From Aplidium turbinatum (taxonomy: Eukaryota; Chordata; Ascidiacea; Aplousobranchia; Polyclinidae), in assembly GCA_918807975.1 (NCBI GenBank), contig OU964921.1:14975498-15039497 (forward strand): a DNA stretch of 64,000 nucleotides. The letters are read 5' to 3'. The translations under genes were made by a program, and so were the position numbers. Under the pieces are notes generated by a model, which saw only the letters and a list, made by a program, of their open reading frames with translations, was not told the DNA's origin and ran no database searches. Positions 12,121 to 22,700 of this stretch are shown piece after piece. The first letter of the stretch is position 1; each line of letters opens with the position of its first letter.

Positions 12121-15100
12121 TTCAATCTAAGCTGTAGGTCAAACATTTGTTGATCCAAACTAATCATTTTAACTATTCAAAAGTACTAACTTATAGACAT
12201 AAACATGATTTTTTTTGTAACATTGTCTTTGTTTTATTTTCCCTTCATATCTTAAATTTTTCTGAAGGTGTTGCGACCGTGCCAAATTTCTTTCAACTCA
12301 ATAACTTACTTCGGTCACAAGCACGTTTTAACTTCGCGTTTTGTCGCTTCTACATTTTTCTCGACCTTTGCTATGTTGACGTGTATTGTTTTTGATATGA
12401 TGGTCAGAAATAAAACTAACTGAACTGATATGACGAATTTTAATTTAATAGTTCAAACATTGTATTTTTATTCCTTTCTGCACGATTTCAACGTTTAGCG
12501 ACGTTAAAACGATGTAAAAGCGGCAATTGTAATTAGGCTACGGTACCCGATAATTTCCTTTTAAAAATTTCAAAAACTCGCCGAATAGGGCACTCGCCGA
12601 AAAAGGCTCTCGCCGAATAGGGAACTCGCCGAATCGGACTAGTCGAATCGGACTCGCCGAATCGGACTCGCCGAAACGGGCCATTCCGGATGATGTGGTC
12701 TGCGGTCTGTTCCTCGGCACCACATTCACAGGAGGAGGAAGAAGCCATTCCCCATTGGTGCATGGTTGAGCGGAAAAGCCCGACGCCCGTACGAAGACGG
12801 TTGAGGCGCACCCACGCCCGTCTCCGCAGCGCCAGGCCGACCGGGCGTGCGCCGGCGCCGGGGATGAATGAATGGAGTCCGGCGGTGCCCGACCTCCACC
12901 CAGAACTCCATTTATGGTCCGCCCAAGTAGCCGCAGAGATGTCCCGCCCACCAGCCCCGCCGATCAGAAGCCGAGCGGCTGGCACGAATGGGTGTCTTGA
13001 TTTCAGTCGGCGGGGGTGCCCGTTTGGGAAGGCAGAGATCTTGTGGTGGAGAAGATGATTAGGCTCCAGTGCCCGTCGACCGAGGGACAGAGTGGCTTCC
13101 TCGCGACGAAGCTCAGCAGGTTGGATGCCAGCGAGAACGGGGAGACCGTCCAATGGTGTGGGACGCAGGCATCCGGCCACCGCGCGCAGGGCGCCGCCTA
13201 TGGCAGCGAGCACCGCGGCACCAGACAGGCGCACAGCACTCCGCTGAAGAGCAGACAAGGGCCAAGGCCGCCACTCGCAAAGTGTCAGCCCCCGCCCCCC
13301 AGCCAGAGCCCGCCAGGCGCCCCAGCAATGCAGCGCGGGACGTCAGCCTCCCGCGCAGTGACACCAAATGGTGGCGGTATGTGAGCGATCTGTCTAGTGT
13401 CACCCCAAGGTACCTTGGCTCGGGGCAGAAGGACAGAGGTTTTCCGTTGTTGTGGACATGTAGCTCACGATCAGCTTCCTGATTGTATAGGTGGAAAGCT
13501 GCCGCCACAGTTTTGGTTTCGCTGAGTTTCAGTCGCCAGTTCTGAAGATAAGCTGAGATGGTTTGCATGTCCTGGCTCAAGGTGTCTTCTAGATTTTCCC
13601 ACGAATCTGCGGAGTGGAGAACCGCCAGATCGTCCGCACAAGCGTACTCCGCGGAGACCGTGGTTGGCAGGTCGCGGGTGTAGACGTTGAAAAGAAGTGG
13701 AGCCAGGACCGATCCCTGTGGGACGCCGTTTTTCAGGCGTCTCAGTCTGCTTCGCCGTGGGTTGCCGGTGGTGAGGGCGAAGCCCCGACTCCTGACAAGT
13801 TCCATAATCATATGGACCACATGTCGGTCAGGAAGCAGGCGAAGCAGCTTGTAAGTAAAGCCGCGATGCCATACGGCATCGCAGGCAGCTGTGAGATCTA
13901 GAAAGACAGCGCCGGCCTTCTTTTTTGCCTCAAAGCAGTCCTCGATGTCCTGGGCCAACAGTGCGACCCGATCTACAGTGGATCTTCCGCGCCGAAACCC
14001 AGCCTGCTCCCTTGAAAGGAGCGGGTCGATGACTGGGCTGACGCGGGCATAGATCAGTCCCTCGAGGATCCCGAAAGGAACACAGAGGAGGGACATCGGA
14101 CGACAACTCCCCGGGTCCTCTGGTGGCTTGTGAGGCTTAGGGATCGCAACCACTAAAGCTCCTCTCCAGATTTTTGGGATTGTGAGGTGGTGCAGGCAGG
14201 AAGAGAGGAATCTACGTAACCAGGACTTTAGGGCATGGCCAGCATGGAGCACAAGCTCAGGGCAGATCTTATCGGGCCCTGGAGACTTGTGTGGTTTCAC
14301 TAGGCGGAGGGCGGTGGCGAATTCCTCTGGAGTGAAGTCTCCAGAGATTGTTTCTTCTGGTGGTGTTTCCACTCGCCATAGGGCAGACACTTCCTTGGCA
14401 ACAAGGCGGGATGCCTTGCGGTCCTTTGTCTTGTACACCCCGTTCTGCACTAGCTGGGAAGCGATGGCATTAGCAGAAACGGGGCACTGACGAGGGGAGT
14501 TTGCTGAGCGCCCAGTGAGGTTGTTGATGATGCTCCATGCTTTGCGGCTTGAGTGTGAGAAGTCGATGGTTTGGACAGCTTCGTTCCACCGCTCAAGCTT
14601 CTTTGTGTCCAGCCGCTCAAGTAGTCTGGTGGCGGCAGTGTTTGAAGCAGCACCACTTGTGGCGGCTAGGTATGAGCGGTAGAGAGTTTCACACTCAGAG
14701 TCCCAGCATGGTTTATAGCTGGTTCGATGGCCACGTGGTATTGTGGCCTTTGCCGCAGTTATTATGGCATTGCAGAAGTCCTGGTATGCCTCGTCTGCGT
14801 TGCATGTTTCAGTCGGTGGTAACTTTGCAGCAGACTCATTGGTCAGGAGGCTGTATTGATTCCAATCGGCTTTTTTGAAGTTCCATCGCTTCACCGGTGA
14901 ACTCGGGACAGGAGCCACAAGTTTTGGGGCGGTGATGAGGGACGGCCGGTGTTGGGACCGCGGGAACTTCTCAAGCACACGTCTGTCTGGAAGAGAGCTG
15001 TCGACACTCGCGAAGGCCAAGTCAGGGTTTGTCCCTGTTCCCCAGCGGCCGGAGTGAAAACTGGCTGGTTCCTTTGGATTGAATAGGAGGGCAAGATGGT

Positions 15101-15696
15101 TTGTTGAGCCAGTCAGCCAGCAATTCTCCGTCGCTGCTTGTGTTGTTGTAGCCCCAGTCGATGTGCTGGCAGTTGAAGTCGCCAGCGTAGAGACTGGGGG
15201 AGGGGAACGTTGGAAGGGATGATGGCAACATTCGCGAGGGTGGGGGCTTGTAGATGTTGACGATGTTGTAGTCTGAGATACATATGCACACCCACTCAAT
15301 CTCGGCATCAGTTGGAGATTGGTCGACAAACGTCCACTTCAGGCTCTCATGCACAAACGTGGCAATGCCGTGCTTCCTGCTTAAGGTAGACCCGGCTAGC
15401 GTGTAGTTGGGAATGGCTAGCCTATCTGCAGAAGTGCAGTGGGTCTCCTGGAGGAGGATGACGAGTGCCCGGTTGGTATGGGCAAGCTGCTCCACAACTT
15501 TGGTCTTGCTTGTTGTGTAGCCTTCTATGTTGAGCTGCAGAATGGTGGGGGGTCTGAACTTGCTATCAATTGCCCCTTGCAGCTGTGCCGTCCGGGTGGA
15601 GGCTCTTTGTTGACAAATTTCGTTTCTCATCTGGTTGAAAGCAGATGGTACTCACAGGATGGGGCACGAGGAGCCATTTGTCGTCCATCCCATTGT

Positions 15697-15708
15697 CAGA
15701 TGCATAGT
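15697..15708. repeat. LINE target-site duplication, 5' side
   Basis: CAGATGCATAGT, identical to 9176-9187. Confidence 0.8.
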
Positions 15709-15959
15709 GACGAACTGACAATCAAAAGTAGCATAATTAAAAGTGTGATGGAGAAGTAACTTGACCTGATTGAAAAAGACTGATTGCATTTTCTAAATCA
15801 ACGCAAAAAATGGATTCAGAAACAGTCAAAACATCTTTAACGCAGCACAGTGTAATTAATTTTGGCGCTGATAAAGAAAAATAGACAAATCAATGTGATA
15901 AAGCCATAGTTTTACCGCTATTACTATTTATTACTACTAGGCAAATGAAACTACTACCG

Positions 15960-16527
15960 TATAAAAAAACAATTGGTTTTAGTGAGAAATAGCCAAGTCT
16001 CATTTTTATTTTGTTAAGTGCAAAAACAATTTTTATATTTTTGATATAAAAATTGAAATTGCTATCGCAGCCTATTCAAAAAAACGATTAATTTCAGTAG
16101 GAAATAATTAAATTTCGGCGTCATTCATGCATTTCTGCATTGGGTCTGCTACTATTCGGCGAGTCCGATTTGGCGAGTCCGATTCGGCTAGTCCGATTCG
16201 GCGAGTGCCCTATTCAGCGAGTTCCCTATTCGGCGATTTTTTGAATATTTTTTTTTAAATTATCAGGTACCGTAGCTTAATTATCATTGCCACTTTTACA
16301 TCATTTTAACGTCGCTAAACGTTGAAATAAGACCCTAACTCCTAACCCTAACCCCAACCCCTAAAACGGCAATGATAATTAGGCTACGGTACCTGATGAT
16401 TTAAAAAAAAAATCAAAAAATCGCCGAATAGGGCCCTCGCCGAAACGGGCCATGCCATGCGGCATTTGTGCCTAAGGGTCGCGTCATTCGAGCCTTGTGG
16501 CATAGTCGTGTATCCGATTACCGATAC
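15960..16527 (+). repeat. Partial MULE-like MITE, 17.8-kb family
   Basis: The right end matches the family at 17837-18973: GCGTCATTCGAGCCTTG, then CATAGTCGTGTATCC at 16513-16527. Inner AT-rich blocks (AAAACAATTGGTTTTAGTGA, GAAATAGCCAAGTCTCA) also match. The left end was not found. The CGGCGAG copy 3 is inserted in it at about 16142-16455. Confidence 0.55.
16142..16455. mobile_element. CGGCGAG-family element, copy 3 (short)
   Basis: A 314-bp derivative carrying both family ends: GGGTCTGCTACTATTCGG on the left and, reversed, GGCATGGCCCGTTTCGGCG on the right. Short arms carry the GGTACCGTAGC block. The centre is a degenerate CCCTAA-like stretch (16331-16362). No clean TSD is visible; TTTCTGCATT and ATGCGGCATT agree at seven of ten positions. 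Confidence 0.75.
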
Positions 16528-16575
16528 TAACCACTGCTCATTTACTTTACAATCTACATAATGTTTTTTACACAG

Positions 16576-16711
16576 ATATTTGCCTTTGTTTTGATCGGTG
16601 TTGGGGCTGGAGTGGAAATCAAATACCGCAGTTTAGCTCATTTAACCGGAAGTGCCATAACATCTGCACCAATCCTTCTTATTTGCATTGGAGTATTTAT
16701 ATTTTTTATTG
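16576..16711 (+). CDS. Tetraspanin exon 2
   Basis: 45 codons plus one base. It encodes the end of TM1 (IFAFVLIGVGAGVEIKYRS), the small outer loop and TM2 (ILLICIGVFIFFI). The acceptor is ACACAG, the donor G/GTATGT, and the exon ends in phase 1. Confidence 0.88.
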
Positions 16712-19700
16712 GTATGTTTTATAAATATCATATATAATTTAAGATGTTAATTGTACTGCACAGCCGATTTGTCAGAGACTCAGAGTACGCTTTTGTGTAG
16801 CTTTCATATTCATTGGAAGTTGTCCAAAGTTAAATTGTTTTACTTTGGCAGTTTTGCAATTTGCATGTACTGCCAAGGCCTGATTTATTGAAGCAGGCAG
16901 TTTCTGTGTTATGTTGCTGTTTGTGATTATCATTTTTTCTTAAAACCATTAAAACAAATATACTACATTTCTCAATTCAGTACATTCAAACTGGAAGTAA
17001 GGTACCATTTCGTTTCTTGCTATTTTTGCAGACTTGCTGACTCACATCTAAACTAATTTGCTTTTAATTATGCATCTTTGAAGGGTATTTTTATGAAACA
17101 AGATTTACTTTTGTTGTACTTTTAGCCTTCTTTGGATGCTGTGGTGCCTACAAGGAGAGCTACAGAATGATGTGCTTTGTAAGTTTAATTGTGTGGACTT
17201 TTTGATTCATGAGTTATTTACTTGTAGCTTATAGTAACTTTTTTATTGTATAGACATTAGAAAAATATAAAAAAGTACTTTCATATTAAACAGAAAAATG
17301 AAGCCATAGCAGATTTGCGTATCTTTAAAGTTAAATCCAGAATCACAAGTTGTGAATAGTCAACATTTGTAGCAGTACTACTGGAGTGATTCTACTAAAG
17401 TACTGTGCAGTGGTCAGTGTGTTCTATCAATGGATGTTTTTCATTGACAGATCTTTTCGTACATTAAATCGAGCACTTATCGAAATACCCTGTCATTGTT
17501 TTTACTGTTATGATTTTATACTTAGTTGCAGAAACACTTGTGCCATATTGAAGATCATGAATGAAGGTATCGAGGTGCTGCTAATGAGAGCCTTTGCAAT
17601 ATATATGTTAATTTGCTTTGTTCCATGTACAATCCAGTAGCAGTTATACTATTAATATCTCCATTCTTAAGTTGTTTTGAAATTCCAAATGTATCTATTG
17701 TGGACGTTTTCCTGAATAACAATAAAAAATTATATGATTTTAATTGATAAAAAGGGCTTAATTGATAGCATAAGGATAACTTCAGTTCATTTCAGGTAAT
17801 CATGAAACTATGAAAATTAATGCAATCACATGTAGTCGGTACACAACTAAATGCGGCCGTCCGAATGATGCGAACACGAATGACGCTATCCCTAGGCCAC
17901 AAGGCGCGAATGACTCAAGACCTGAATGCCGCGATACATCAATAACGCGAGACTTGGTTATTTCTTACTAACAAACAGAATTTTTTTTAATATGATATTA
18001 ATTTTATTTGCCACGGTAGTAAATTCAATTTTCATTTGTTACACAAGCAAAGATATAAAAATGTTTTTTTACACTTAACAAAATAAAGATGAAGGTGCCA
18101 CTAATTTATTTGTTGCTTTTTAATCTTAATGGACACGTCTGCAAAGAAATCATACTAATCATAAACATCTGGCAAACTCGAAGACAAGTGTAAGTCTGGC
18201 TTCCCGCAGTTATCGTTCTTCCTTGCTTCAGGAACAACGCAGAAGGTCAGTTATACTATTTTGTTTTCGAAGACCGATTAGGTTTGAACTCGCTGTCCAA
18301 CAGCATTTCGTGATTAAAACTACTTGCTCAATTCAGTTACACGAAGACGACCGGTTTGGTTCCGGCGCGCATTCAAACAACGGTTTATAATTAACTTGAG
18401 ACGGGTTATTTTTGGTCCAACATTCGAAGTTGCACCCATTATTATCCAATAGACGCATTTGCACTAAAATCTGGCCATTTTCACTTTATGCGCAACATGA
18501 AAAAACACTCATAACAGACAAAACTTAAGACATTTGCGGAATTTGGCCAGGGACTTTTGATTTTCCTAAATTCCGCAAAAGGGTTTTGAAAAACTAATTA
18601 TTGAAAGCAGGCTACAGTTCTGCAGTATGGTCACGAAGATGACTAAACAAAAATAATAATGTTGGTTGTTGGCGAATAGTTTTGAACGAAAGTAATTCAT
18701 TTGGCTTCTAGAATTTGTAAGCTGATGTCAAGGATAGTTGTACATGTGAACTTTGCCATATGATTGAGTTGTACTTGGTTGGTGCAAACCTCTTGGCTTG
18801 TATTGATAGTCCAAAGCAGTCATCACAGATTGAACAACGTTTTATAAAAAACAATTATTTTTGTAAAAAATAACCAAGTTTCACGTCATTCGTACCTTGC
18901 GGCATTCAGGTCATACCGCGAATGACGACCAAGAGATGGCGGCATTCGCACCGGGGCATAAAGTCGTGTATCCACTTGTAGTAGTCGCTGTTAATTTTGT
19001 CGCAAAACAACTGCATGTGCATACAATGAAACGGGTTACCTACCTACACACATAATCAAAGGCGTTTTTGTTAACTTATACAATTACCGTACACATGAAC
19101 TATAACACCGACATAAGTAAGCGAGTAGACCTACATGAAATTTGAAAAACCATTACGTTGATCTTGTCCCGTTGATTAGTTGTCTTTTTGACAATTACAT
19201 TCCAATTTTTAGTCTGAGCGCTTAGGCTTATTTTACTGGTTACTGGTTAGTTAACTGCTTCTCCAGTTTCGTTGCAAGTGATCGGCTTACGCTTTATTAC
19301 GTTGTTATTGGACCCACTTGCTACGTGTGATCGTTGTTGATGAGAAAATCAACTTTATGGCCGTAGCCAATCTTCGATGTTAATACCTTACCGGTACTTT
19401 GACGTGAAATAGTTTTTGCCTGACAATGAAAATGATCTGACGACAACGAAAGCCCTTCGAAATGTTATGTTCTGGTTACAACAACGGTAGTATGTGGCCC
19501 GCGTGAAACAGTGTTTTGCTGTTGCGGCCTTTGTATTGAATTGTGCAGACTTGCACTTCACAAGATGCTGCTGAAATTGCTATTTATTTAAATACCTAAA
19601 TAAAATAGATAAATAAAAATCGCCCTGTGATAATCATCAACCACGTGACAAATAAACCTTTTTTTCATCGAAAGTAAATAATAATATAATTTTTACAGGT

Positions 19701-22700
19701 ATCAATAAAAAATAATTTTTGTTTTGTTAAATTTTAGTCATTTCTTTAAATTGAGCGTTTAAACAGTGGTGTAAACGGTAACCTACACTTAACAAAAATA
19801 TATATCAGCAATTAACTTGTTGAACCGTAATTTGAGTTAACATTAAATATATACGGTAACGTTGTTAGAAATTTTATATTGAGTTGTTGACGTGGCTGTT
19901 TCAAAACTCAACCTAACAATTACGTTCACAGTGGTTTTGCTGGTGTGAAAATTTATGAACATGATTATATAATACTGTACATGCTAATTGCTAACGTTAT
20001 GATTGCTGTTGGTCAGAATGTCTTGTTTAAAAAGAATATCGTGAAAGCACGTTACGTGCTTGTAACGTTCACTCAAGTCTCCGAGCTAGATTGTTTTTTT
20101 GGCGGGCAAGTCCCAACCTGTTAACTGCGATCGTCGGACCACTCAGCCATGCGACAACTCAGCAAGTACATTTCAGCTACTGCCAAGTCAGCAAATGGGA
20201 TTTATTTTGTCAGTTCGGACTTGCTAGTTCATCGCTTGCTAAATTGATTTTGCTAACTTGTGACATGCCAAGTTTCGGTTTGCATCAGTTGTTACTTGCT
20301 CAGTTTCATCGTTTGTCAACTTCAGCCACTTGCTGAAATGTTGCTAGCTTAGTTGTCATGTGCTCAACAGCCATATGCTCAGTTCACAACTGCTGACTTC
20401 TAGGAGACTCGTTAACTGCCTGCACGTGTTTTTGTCTCACCACTGCATGATGTTTGTTACGAGCATTTTCAAATTGTTGAAAGATAATGACGGTAGCTGC
20501 CATCTTAATTTGCTTTAAAAAAAAAAACAGAATGAAACTGTTCACCAGGCATTTGATAAATAAAATGACTTGCGTTCTTCTAGTAGTGACTTTAGGCTAC
20601 TAGGTTACATGTTTAGGTAACATGTAACCTAGCAGCCTATAGTCACCAGAAGAACTCAAGTCTTTATTTAATTTGCTTTTTTATTTTCAGGTTTTATTTT
20701 TTTTGTCAGTTTGGTAATAATTATTTTAATTTTGATATGAACAGTTTTACTTAGTGATGGAATAGAGATGAGCCCAGCCTGAAGAGCGCAACACGTTTCT
20801 ATCGCTGTCAACTCTTGTTACACTCGACTGGCGAGAAACTATTGTAGCTGTTAAAAATATCAGTCAAAATATCATCAGGGGATGGATGTGGCGTGTCTTG
20901 TGTACTTGCTATTTTTTCACGTTCTTTTCACACATTCATTATATTTTATGCCAATTTTACTCTTCAAATCTTTTTTTTTCCTTTCACTACGTTTTGATGA
21001 TTTTTTCATTAAACAGTACATATTTAATCCTCACTGTTATTGTTGTAAAGCGATCAAATTGCAACAGTTTTGACAATGAACTTCTTCATAAATTGTCTGT
21101 TCGGGTAATCATAAGTCCTCTTTGAACTGGACGTTTGTGTGATTGGCTTTTTTGTGCATATCACTTGATATTGTGTGGCTGCTTTGACTGGATTAGGAGG
21201 TAGTTTATGACACCACAAATTTTCGACATGGAAAAAATTACAATGTCCGCATTTTTGTTTCGTATGCGATAAACCAATTCACGTTTCTCGGACTAAAATA
21301 TGTTTGATGCCTTCATTATATTGGATGTCGACGACTCGACGTATTACATTTTGATTGTACTATATCTAGGTACTAACTTTTTTTGTAAATACTGCCACGT
21401 CCGTTTATTGATTACTGATGTTTCTACAACCAGTGATTGTTGTGATTATATTGGTTAAAGAGTTGTAACGTATTTGAAAATTCAATCTACTGCAAAGCTT
21501 TTTTTGAAAATAGTTCCGGTGGTCAAAGGCAAAAACAGCCGCAACCATTCGGCATCAAAACGATACGAGATTGCAGAGCTCCATATTTCATCTCAGTGCA
21601 CTCAGTGCCTATGGAGCTACGGTAGAGGCACTTGCGATAACAGGCGCTCATTGGCACCACGACAGAAGTGACTTTACCACAAGCTTTCTATTCTTAGAAG
21701 CGGGTTATTCTAATTATTGTGCCTATCCTAACCTTTTCAACACACTGTGGCTTTGTGTCTTACTATTTCCAGTAATGTTCGTTTGAATTAATTGAGACAC
21801 TTGGGAGATATACTTGTAAATGAAACAATTGAGAACAACGAGGGCAGCTCAACATGCCTTTGTTTGAGTTAATTGATTTATTTATCAGTTTGCAGGGCTG
21901 ATGACGTTCATATTCATTTTGGAGATAGCTGCAGCCATCACTGCTTACAGCCTCAGGGACCAGGTATATTGTGAAGTACTTATTGTCTGATACTAATTTG
22001 GGAGAAGGCAAACTTATAGTATTGGTAGGATACAGATCCATTAGCAACAAATACTTAATAGTTAACATCGGCTTTTTTATCAATCTCAGCTCGATAAATA
22101 GTGTTATAACACAGCATAATATATATAATATTATACAATATAGCAAAAAATACATTATTTTTTATATAATAATACATATCAATAAATTTGCGGAAAAGAT
22201 TTTTTTTTTGTGACATAAAAGTTGCAAACAGGCGATCGATTTGATACAGGTACCTACTACCCATTTGATTCTAAAGCAATAGCAACGGAGCCAGCCCTCG
22301 AAATTAGCTTCCATCTACGACGGCAAAAACATTGCCTTCGCCAAATCAACAAACCTTGGATTGCGGCGGCAACTGCCGTATGCTTTAATCAAACGAAATT
22401 TTATGCACTTCTTCATCGTGTCACACGGCGGTAGTCCAGAGCCCAGTGGCACTTTGCAAAATTTGTAAAGAATTTTATGACCGAAACAAATCGGAATTAG
22501 AAAAGCTACGGGGTCAAGTTAAAAAAGTAGTACGAAATTGGATAACGCTTCCGATCATAATATGGCATTGCGAGTACATGAACGGGCAGTTTTGCGTCTT
22601 GAAGTATTCCAGTGACGACGCGATAACCTCATCCTCCGATACAGGATCTGATGATTCCGATTCTGACTAGTTCTTTATCAAACACAGACTTTGTATTGCT

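Larger units (their letters stand above)
9367..12688. mobile_element. CGGCGAG-family inverted-repeat element, copy 2
   Basis: A 3.3-kb element inserted in the LINE coding region. The LINE sequence GATGATGT(GG) is present on both sides (9359-9368 and 12689-12698), giving an 8- to 10-bp TSD; the ambiguity comes from G residues at the border. The left end is GGGTCTGCTACTATTCGG; the right end reversed is CGGAATGGCCCGTTTCGG. Terminal inverted repeats of about 0.4 kb (9380-9769 and 12290-12680) begin with 14- to 16-bp TTCGGCGAG units and run through the GGTACCG, AACGTCGCTAAACGTTGAAA and GATGGTCAGAAATAAAA blocks. No transposase was seen. A second element sits in its left arm at 9770-11141. Confidence 0.85.
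9257..15630 (-). pseudogene. LINE endonuclease-reverse transcriptase, interrupted
   Basis: Encodes the target-primed reverse transcription enzyme of the LINE. Order on the minus strand: an APE-like endonuclease (15630-15020; ILQLNIEGY, LLQETHC, VNIYKPPPS, LYAGDFNCQHIDW, GTNPDLAFASVD), then the reverse transcriptase (about 14300-13400; PHKSPGPDKICPEL, EQAGFRRGRSTVDRV, AVFLDLTAACDAV, GVPQGSVLAPLLFN, YACADDLAVLH), then a carboxyl domain (CLRPTPLDGLPVLAGIQPAE, LRTGVGLFRSTMHQWG, CECGAEEQTADHII). The last residues (CTIFKPPNG, MDDETKDWL) lie beyond the inserted element at 9257-9358. Frame changes occur near 15060-15110 and near 13150-13250. The catalytic box reads CADD where relatives usually have YADD. 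The copy is inactive. Confidence 0.85.
9188..15696 (-). mobile_element. Non-LTR retrotransposon (LINE), APE-RT type
   Basis: A LINE on the minus strand flanked by a perfect 12-bp TSD. After removing the 3.3-kb insertion at 9367-12688 it is about 3.2 kb, so it is probably 5'-truncated or compact. The 3' end is a short GACGACGACG run rather than poly(A). The same GGCTCACACGACGACGACG-type end recurs at 54440-54480 and 61798-61850. The body is GC-rich against AT-rich flanks, which suggests arrival from a different compositional context or recent amplification. The carboxyl zinc-knuckle style (CECGAEEQTADH) fits the Jockey/CR1-like assemblage. Confidence 0.85.

Noticed and set aside
12533-13482. 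Plus-strand ORFs of 122-137 codons
   Set aside because: Shadows of the GC-rich LINE coding strand; they have no motif and their frames end at the element border.
16331-16362. Chromosome end
   Set aside because: The CCCTAA-like tract is short, degenerate and enclosed between two arms of a MITE.
21895-21963. Tetraspanin exon 4 starting after TTTGCAG
   Set aside because: That acceptor gives an immediate in-frame TGA; the ATCAG acceptor at 21888 gives a clean TM3 with the right phase.
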